From assembly GCF_039544105.1 (NCBI RefSeq), contig NZ_BAABLA010000121.1: 64,000 nucleotides of DNA. One strand, given 5' to 3'. A program made the translations under genes and the position numbers. Below the pieces are notes generated by a model. The model was not told the DNA's origin. It saw only the letters and a list, made by a program, of their open reading frames with translations, and searched no databases. Position 1 is the first letter of the stretch; each line of letters opens with the position of its first letter. This DNA is from Haloechinothrix_A salitolerans (lineage in GTDB: Bacteria > Actinomycetota > Actinomycetes > Mycobacteriales > Pseudonocardiaceae). Below are positions 59,343 to 64,000 of the stretch, one piece after another.

Positions 59343-60923
59343 TCAGCTGCCGTAGGTCGCCCGGAGCGCCTTCTTATCAGGCTTGCCCAGCTGGGTCACC
59401 GGGATGGAGTCCGCCACGATCACGCTCTTCGGCGCGTGCACCGACCCCTTGCGCTCCTTCACTGATGCCGTGATCTCCTCGGTCAGCCGCGAGATCGCGT
59501 CCTCGTCGCGCGGTGCGTCGTCGCGGAGCACGACGATCGCCGTGACCGCCTCGCCCCACTTCTCATCTGGTGTGCCGATGACGCCAACCTGGGCGACCGA
59601 GGGGTGCTCCGCGACGACGTCCTCGACCTCGCGCGGAAAGACGTTGAACCCGCCGCTGACGATCATGTCCTTGGTGCGGTCGACTATGAACCAGAAACCG
59701 TCCTCGTCCTCACGAGCGACGTCGCCGGTGTGCAGCCAGCCGTCGCGGAACGTCTCGGCGGTGGTCTCGGGCAGCTTCCAGTAGCCCCCGGCGAGCAGCG
59801 GGCCCGCCACGCAGATCTCGCCTGGCTCGCCTCGCGGCACCGGCTTGCCATCTTCACCGAGTAGCGCGGTCCGTACGAATGCGGACGGCCTGCCGCAGGA
59901 TGACAGCCGTTTGTCGTCGTGTTCGTTCTTCGCGAGGTAGCTGATCGCCATCGGCGCTTCGGACTGGCCGTAGTACTGGGCGAAGATCGGCCCGAACCGG
60001 TCGATGGCCTCGCGCAGGCGCGCCGGGTTGATCGACGCCGCCCCGTAGTACACCGTTTCCAACGACGACAGGTCCCGCGTGCGCGAGTCGGGATGGTCCA
60101 TGAGCGCGTACAGCATGGTCGGCACCAGCATGGTCGCGGTGATCCGTTGCTCCTCGATCGTCCGCAACACCTCGGCCGGGTCGAACTTCGGCAGTACCAC
60201 CAGCGACCCGCCCTTGATCAGCGTCGGCGCGAAGAACGCCGCACCCGCGTGCGAGAGCGGGGTGCAGATGAGGAACCTCGGTTCGTCGGGCCATTCCCAC
60301 TCCGCGAGCTGGATCTGCGTCATGGTGGTGATGGACCGCGCAGTACCGATGACGCCCTTTGGCTTGCCTGTTGTGCCGCCGGTGTAGGTGATGGAGACGA
60401 TGTGTTCCGGGTCGAGGTCAGCCGCCTCGAGCGGCTTCGGCTCGAACGTCGCGGCCAGTCCGGCGATATCGGTACCGACGTCGGACAGCGCTTCGGGTAC
60501 GGGGCCGATGGTGAGCACCTGGGTCAAGCTCGGCACCTTGTCCAGCAGGCCCCGCGCACGCTCAACGAACGCTGGAACTGGATCAATGATCAACGTCGTG
60601 ATGCCAGCGTCGTCGAGCACGTAGGCGTGATCGTCGAGGGAGCCGAGTGGGTGCAACGCGGTGCGCCGCGATCCCTGCAACTGCCCTGCGCCGATGATCA
60701 TCAGCACCTCGGGCCGATTCAGCGCGAGTAGCGCTACGGGGGAGGACGTACCGAGTCCGAGGGAGGAGAACGCCTGCGCGTACTGACTGAACGCGTCCGC
60801 CGTCTGTGCCCCGGTGAGTGTGGTGTCGCCCAGTTCGAGCACGGGCTTGTCGCGGTGCCGCCGCAGCGCGGCGATGGTCAGGTGGCCAACGTGGTTGGGC
60901 CGCCGCAGCGCGTCGTCGTTCAT
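59343..60923 (-). CDS. Acyl-CoA ligase (AMP-forming)
   Basis: 526 residues of the ANL superfamily. The P-loop is SITYTGGTTGKPKG; the hinge region contains GWLHTGDVAREDEDGFWF; the catalytic lysine is in the C-terminal TQLGKPDKKALR. GGGAG lies 6 nt before the ATG. It lies 16 nt after a thiolase gene on the same strand. The set suggests activation and degradation of a fatty, steroid-side-chain or aromatic acid; the exact substrate is unknown. Confidence 0.93.
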   Translation of the reverse strand: MNDDALRRPNHVGHLTIAALRRHRDKPVLELGDTTLTGAQTADAFSQYAQAFSSLGLGTSSPVALLALNRPEVLMIIGAGQLQGSRRTALHPLGSLDDHAYVLDDAGITTLIIDPVPAFVERARGLLDKVPSLTQVLTIGPVPEALSDVGTDIAGLAATFEPKPLEAADLDPEHIVSITYTGGTTGKPKGVIGTARSITTMTQIQLAEWEWPDEPRFLICTPLSHAGAAFFAPTLIKGGSLVVLPKFDPAEVLRTIEEQRITATMLVPTMLYALMDHPDSRTRDLSSLETVYYGAASINPARLREAIDRFGPIFAQYYGQSEAPMAISYLAKNEHDDKRLSSCGRPSAFVRTALLGEDGKPVPRGEPGEICVAGPLLAGGYWKLPETTAETFRDGWLHTGDVAREDEDGFWFIVDRTKDMIVSGGFNVFPREVEDVVAEHPSVAQVGVIGTPDEKWGEAVTAIVVLRDDAPRDEDAISRLTEEITASVKERKGSVHAPKSVIVADSIPVTQLGKPDKKALRATYGS

Positions 60924-60939
60924 GGTGTTCTCCCTTTCG

Positions 60940-62118
60940 TCACGGGGCGGAGTACAGCGTCACCACGCAGGCGCCGCCGAGGCCGAGGTTGTGCGCGAGC
61001 CCCCAGCGAGCGCCGGGCACCTGTCGCTCGCCCGCCTGCCCACGCAGCTGCCAGGTCAGCTCGGCGCACTGGGCGATCCCGGTCGCGCCAAGCGGGTGTC
61101 CTTTTGAGATCAGGCCGCCTGATGGGTTGACCACCCAGCGCCCGCCGTAGGTCGTCGCGCCGGACTCGGCCAGCACGCCGCCCTTGCCCTCCGGGCACAG
61201 GCCTAGCGCTTCGTAGCTGATGATCTCGTTGATCGAGAAGCAGTCGTGCAACTCGATGACGTCGACGTCGTGGATGCCGACTCCGGCGCGGTTGAAGACG
61301 TCGTCAACGGCGCGGCGGGTCATTGGCGCGCCGACAACGTCGATCATCGAGCCGGTCTCGAACGATGACGTCGTGTCGGTGACCAGGGACTGCGCCGCGA
61401 TCTCCACCGCCTGCGCCGTCAAGCCTCGGTGTCGCACCACCCGCTCGCTCACGACGACGGCCGCGGCGGCCCCGTCCGAGACCGGTGAGCACTGTGACCG
61501 CGTCAGCGGGCCGTGCACCGGCTTGTCGCCGAGCACCCGCTCCAACGAGTACGGCTCCTGGAACTGGGCGAGTGGATTGCGGGTGGAGTGCTCGTGATTC
61601 TTCACCGCGATGCTGGCGAGCTGTTCCGGAGTCGTGCCGTGGCGACGCATGTGCTCCTCGGCGGCATGACCGAAGAACTGGGTCATCATCGGCGCGTCCG
61701 CCATGTCGTGCCGCGACCGCATGACGTCGAGGTGCCTATCAACAGTGGACACGCCGGCGGCGCTGCCGGACATGGCATCCTTGGTCATCTGTTCGAAGCC
61801 CACAGCGAGCGCCACATCGGACAGTTCAGCCTCGACCCACTCCCTGGCGAGCATGAGCGCGGTCGACCCGGTCGCGCAGTTGTTGTTGACGTTGACGACG
61901 GGAATCCCGGTGAGGCCGACGTCGTATAGCGCTCGCTGTCCCGCCGCCGACGGCTGGAAGACGTAGCCGACGGCGGCGCGCTGGACGTCGTCGTAGCTCA
62001 TGCCGGCGTCGGCCAGCGCGTCCCCGACAGCCTCGGTCACCAGCGCGGGATACGACGGCCCACCCGCGCCGCTCTTGCTGAACCGCGTCAAACCGACACC
62101 GGCCACGTATGCGTTCAT
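60940..62118 (-). CDS. Thiolase-fold (SCP2-type) acetyl-CoA acetyltransferase
   Basis: 392 residues. The N-terminal nucleophile Cys lies in VVNVNNNCATGSTALMLARE; the C-terminal motifs are VIELHDCFSINEIISYE, NPSGGLISKGHPLGATGIAQ and GLGGACVVTLY. These are the SCP2-thiolase signatures of C-C bond cleavage or condensation. Four-base overlap (ATGA) with the next thiolase-like gene. Confidence 0.93.
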   Translation of the reverse strand: MNAYVAGVGLTRFSKSGAGGPSYPALVTEAVGDALADAGMSYDDVQRAAVGYVFQPSAAGQRALYDVGLTGIPVVNVNNNCATGSTALMLAREWVEAELSDVALAVGFEQMTKDAMSGSAAGVSTVDRHLDVMRSRHDMADAPMMTQFFGHAAEEHMRRHGTTPEQLASIAVKNHEHSTRNPLAQFQEPYSLERVLGDKPVHGPLTRSQCSPVSDGAAAAVVVSERVVRHRGLTAQAVEIAAQSLVTDTTSSFETGSMIDVVGAPMTRRAVDDVFNRAGVGIHDVDVIELHDCFSINEIISYEALGLCPEGKGGVLAESGATTYGGRWVVNPSGGLISKGHPLGATGIAQCAELTWQLRGQAGERQVPGARWGLAHNLGLGGACVVTLYSAP

Positions 62119-63278
62119 GTGTTCACCCCCGGCTTGTCGCTGCCGACCACCCACAGCGCGTGGAACTGTGAGGCCCCGCCCATGGCGTGTCCGATCGCGC
62201 GGCGAGCGTCGACTTGGTGCTCGCCTGCCAGACCCCGCACCTGCAGCGCGGCCTCGGCGAAGCGCAGTAACCCCGTCGCACCGGTGGGGTTGCCGGACAG
62301 CACGCCGCCGGACGGGTTCACCGGTAGGTCGCCGTCGAATGTGGTGCGGCCGTCCTCGACCAGCTTCCAGCCGCCGCCTTCCGCTGCCAGCCCGATGTTC
62401 TCCAGCCAGATCGGCTCGTACCAGCTGTATGGGATGTACAGCTCGGCGACGTCGACCTGTGCGGGGGGATCGTCGATGCCCGCTTGGCGGTAGGCGTCGG
62501 CGGCGCACTCCTGGCCCGCCTTCGGGTTGACTTCGTCCCTGCCGGCGAAGTGGCCGGTCTCGGTGCGCCAGGCCATGCCGTGGATCCACGCGGGCGGCCT
62601 GGGCGTGTGTCCGGCGTGTTCCTCTCCGGTGACCACGATCGCGCACGAGCCGTCCGAGGACGGGCACGACTCCAGGTATCGGATCGGGTCCCACAGCATG
62701 CGCGAGTCCCGCACCTCCTCGACGGTGATGTCGGGGCGGTGCACGTGGGCGTACGGGTTGCGGACGGCGTTGAGCCTGTGGTTCACCGCGACCTGCCAGC
62801 CGATGTGCTCTGGTGCGCCGGACCGGCGGATGTATTCCCGGATCACCGGCGCGAAGTGGCCGCCGGCACCCGCCCCAAGCGGCGCGCTGAACGGCAGCCC
62901 GCGTGAGAGGGCCCAGGTGAAGTTGCCCTCGGACTCCTTGGAGTAGGCCACCACCAGCACCCGCTCGGCCAGGCCCGCCTGCACCAGGTGGGCGCCGAAG
63001 ATCGCGGCGTGGCCGCCAACGCTGCCGCCGGTGAACACACGGGTCACCGGCAGCCCGACGGCGCCCATCGCGTCGGCCAGGTACAGCTCCGGGTTCATCA
63101 CGCCGTCGAACAGATCCGGCGTCTTACTCAGTACCACCGCGTCGATGTCGGCGAAGGTCAGTTCGGCGTCGGCCATCGCTTCGGTGACGGCCTCGCGCAC
63201 CATCGCGCCGATGCTGACCTCCCGGCGCTTGGCCTGCTTGCTCTGGCCGACGCCGGTGACGGCGATCCCGCGGCTCAT
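62115..63278 (-). CDS. Thiolase-fold protein
   Basis: 387 residues starting MSRGIAVTGVGQSKQAKRRE. Thiolase-like throughout, but the N-terminal active-site Cys position reads VFTGGSVGGHAAIFGAHLVQ, with no Cys, while NPSGGVLSGNPTGATGLLRF replaces the usual HPxG motif. It is therefore likely a non-catalytic or altered partner subunit, as in paired SCP2-thiolases. Overlaps both neighbours by ATGA. Confidence 0.9.
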   Translation of the reverse strand: MSRGIAVTGVGQSKQAKRREVSIGAMVREAVTEAMADAELTFADIDAVVLSKTPDLFDGVMNPELYLADAMGAVGLPVTRVFTGGSVGGHAAIFGAHLVQAGLAERVLVVAYSKESEGNFTWALSRGLPFSAPLGAGAGGHFAPVIREYIRRSGAPEHIGWQVAVNHRLNAVRNPYAHVHRPDITVEEVRDSRMLWDPIRYLESCPSSDGSCAIVVTGEEHAGHTPRPPAWIHGMAWRTETGHFAGRDEVNPKAGQECAADAYRQAGIDDPPAQVDVAELYIPYSWYEPIWLENIGLAAEGGGWKLVEDGRTTFDGDLPVNPSGGVLSGNPTGATGLLRFAEAALQVRGLAGEHQVDARRAIGHAMGGASQFHALWVVGSDKPGVNT

Positions 63279-64000
63279 CCGTCTCCCTCCAGCAGGCAGA
63301 TGAGGTTCTGTTGCAGTGCCTGGCCGCTGGTGGCGTGCGCGAGCGCCCGGTCGGCCTTGCCATCGCGGATCCGTCGCGCCGCTTCCCCCATGCGGATCAG
63401 CCCGGTCGCGGTGACTGGACGTCCGGCGAGTGGTCCGCCGGACGGGTTCACCACAGCGCCGTTGAGCCCCAGCGCGTTCGTCAGCACGGCTTCTTGGTGG
63501 CTGTACTCGGTGTGCAGCTCCGCGATGTCCACATCGGACATCGAAAAGCCCGCTTGCTCGGCAGCCCTGCCTGCTGCCCGCTGGGTGGATGGTGACTCGG
63601 TCAGGTCCCGGACGCCGGGGTAGTGGGTGTCCATCCGGTGGTCGACGCCGCGCACCCACGCCGGTCGTTCTGCCAACCGCCGCGCCGCGTCATCGGCGGC
63701 GAGCACCACGACGGCGGCGGCATCGCCAACCGGCGCGACGTCGTGTTCCCGCAGCGGCGAGCTGACGTATGGGGCATCGAGCAGCCGTGCGACGTCGACG
63801 TGCCCCGACCGCTGCGCCAGCGGGTTGTCCGTCGCGGCGTTGAGACAGCGGGCCACCACCTCGGCCATGCCCTGTTCGCTGGTGAGCCCGGCCTCGATCG
63901 CGGCGTGTGCCTGCAATCCGGCGATCGCGTCTCGATGCGGCGCGAGCGGCGCGAGAAAGTACGGATCGAGCTGCGCGGGTACCACCTGGTCGAGGTCGGT
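63275..64000 (-). CDS. Thiolase-fold protein, partial (runs off the right edge)
   Basis: At least 241 residues; the frame stays open to 64000, with TDLDQVVPAQLDPYFLAPLA at the edge, so the true start is outside. Thiolase features include ELHTEYSHQEAVLTNALG and NPSGGPLAGRPVTATGLIRM. Again the HPxG motif is altered (GRPVTA). With the two downstream genes it forms a tightly overlapped thiolase-fold trio. Confidence 0.85.
   Translation of the reverse strand, partial: TDLDQVVPAQLDPYFLAPLAPHRDAIAGLQAHAAIEAGLTSEQGMAEVVARCLNAATDNPLAQRSGHVDVARLLDAPYVSSPLREHDVAPVGDAAAVVVLAADDAARRLAERPAWVRGVDHRMDTHYPGVRDLTESPSTQRAAGRAAEQAGFSMSDVDIAELHTEYSHQEAVLTNALGLNGAVVNPSGGPLAGRPVTATGLIRMGEAARRIRDGKADRALAHATSGQALQQNLICLLEGDG

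Overview
The window is high-GC actinomycete DNA. Support for this comes from ClpC with a typical actinobacterial N-terminus, the MalEFG transporter without its own ATPase, secreted DUF6351 and amylase proteins, an IclR-controlled pobA, and rare TTA leucine codons limited mostly to one region. The style fits Pseudonocardiales or a related order, but the genus cannot be fixed from sequence alone. No tRNA, rRNA, CRISPR array, transposase or phage gene was recognised.

Region 1 (about 297-40,025) is an enediyne biosynthetic gene cluster. Its core is the canonical warhead cassette unbL-unbV-unbU-pksE-thioesterase at 29,616-39,375, mostly joined by 4-nt overlaps, followed by a His-rich membrane protein. 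To its left lie a TldD/TldE protease pair with an adenosine-deaminase-like enzyme, and a five-gene '+' operon (20,097-25,099): an aromatic-amino-acid-hydroxylase-like iron protein, a cysteine desulfurase, a methyltransferase, a cystathionine/methionine gamma-lyase-type PLP enzyme and a homocysteine S-methyltransferase. Next come a DUF885 peptidase, a secreted SBP56/methanethiol-oxidase-like protein with a membrane protein and a deoxysugar aldo-keto reductase, and a three-gene operon (12,392-14,390): a formylglycine-generating-enzyme-fold protein without the canonical cysteines, a MoaD/ThiS-type sulfur carrier ending in GG, and a methyltransferase. The left part holds a DUF899 protein, an MFS exporter, an EF-hand protein, a P450 with a flavin-fold partner, a glycosyltransferase, an NDP-hexose 2,3-dehydratase and two oligopeptide-binding proteins without signal peptides. 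Sulfur chemistry is unusually dense for an enediyne locus and suggests a polysulfide trigger like the calicheamicin methyl trisulfide, or a thiosugar. TTA codons in at least nine of these genes point to bldA-type timing. The left edge holds the first 43 codons of clpC.

Region 2 (about 39,994-45,500) is a mixed stretch: a 59-residue protein, a large membrane patatin-like protein, and an AbiEi/DUF559-like protein bracketed by two 85-bp hairpin repeats.

Region 3 (44,517-64,000) is ordinary metabolism. An IclR regulator diverges from pobA with two palindromic operators between them. A maltodextrin block on '-' carries an amylase, malEFG, an alpha-glucosidase and a LacI regulator. Then come a nitronate monooxygenase, a secreted DUF6351 protein, a methyltransferase and a membrane protein. 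The right edge is an acyl-CoA ligase plus three overlapping thiolase-fold genes, the last cut by the window end.
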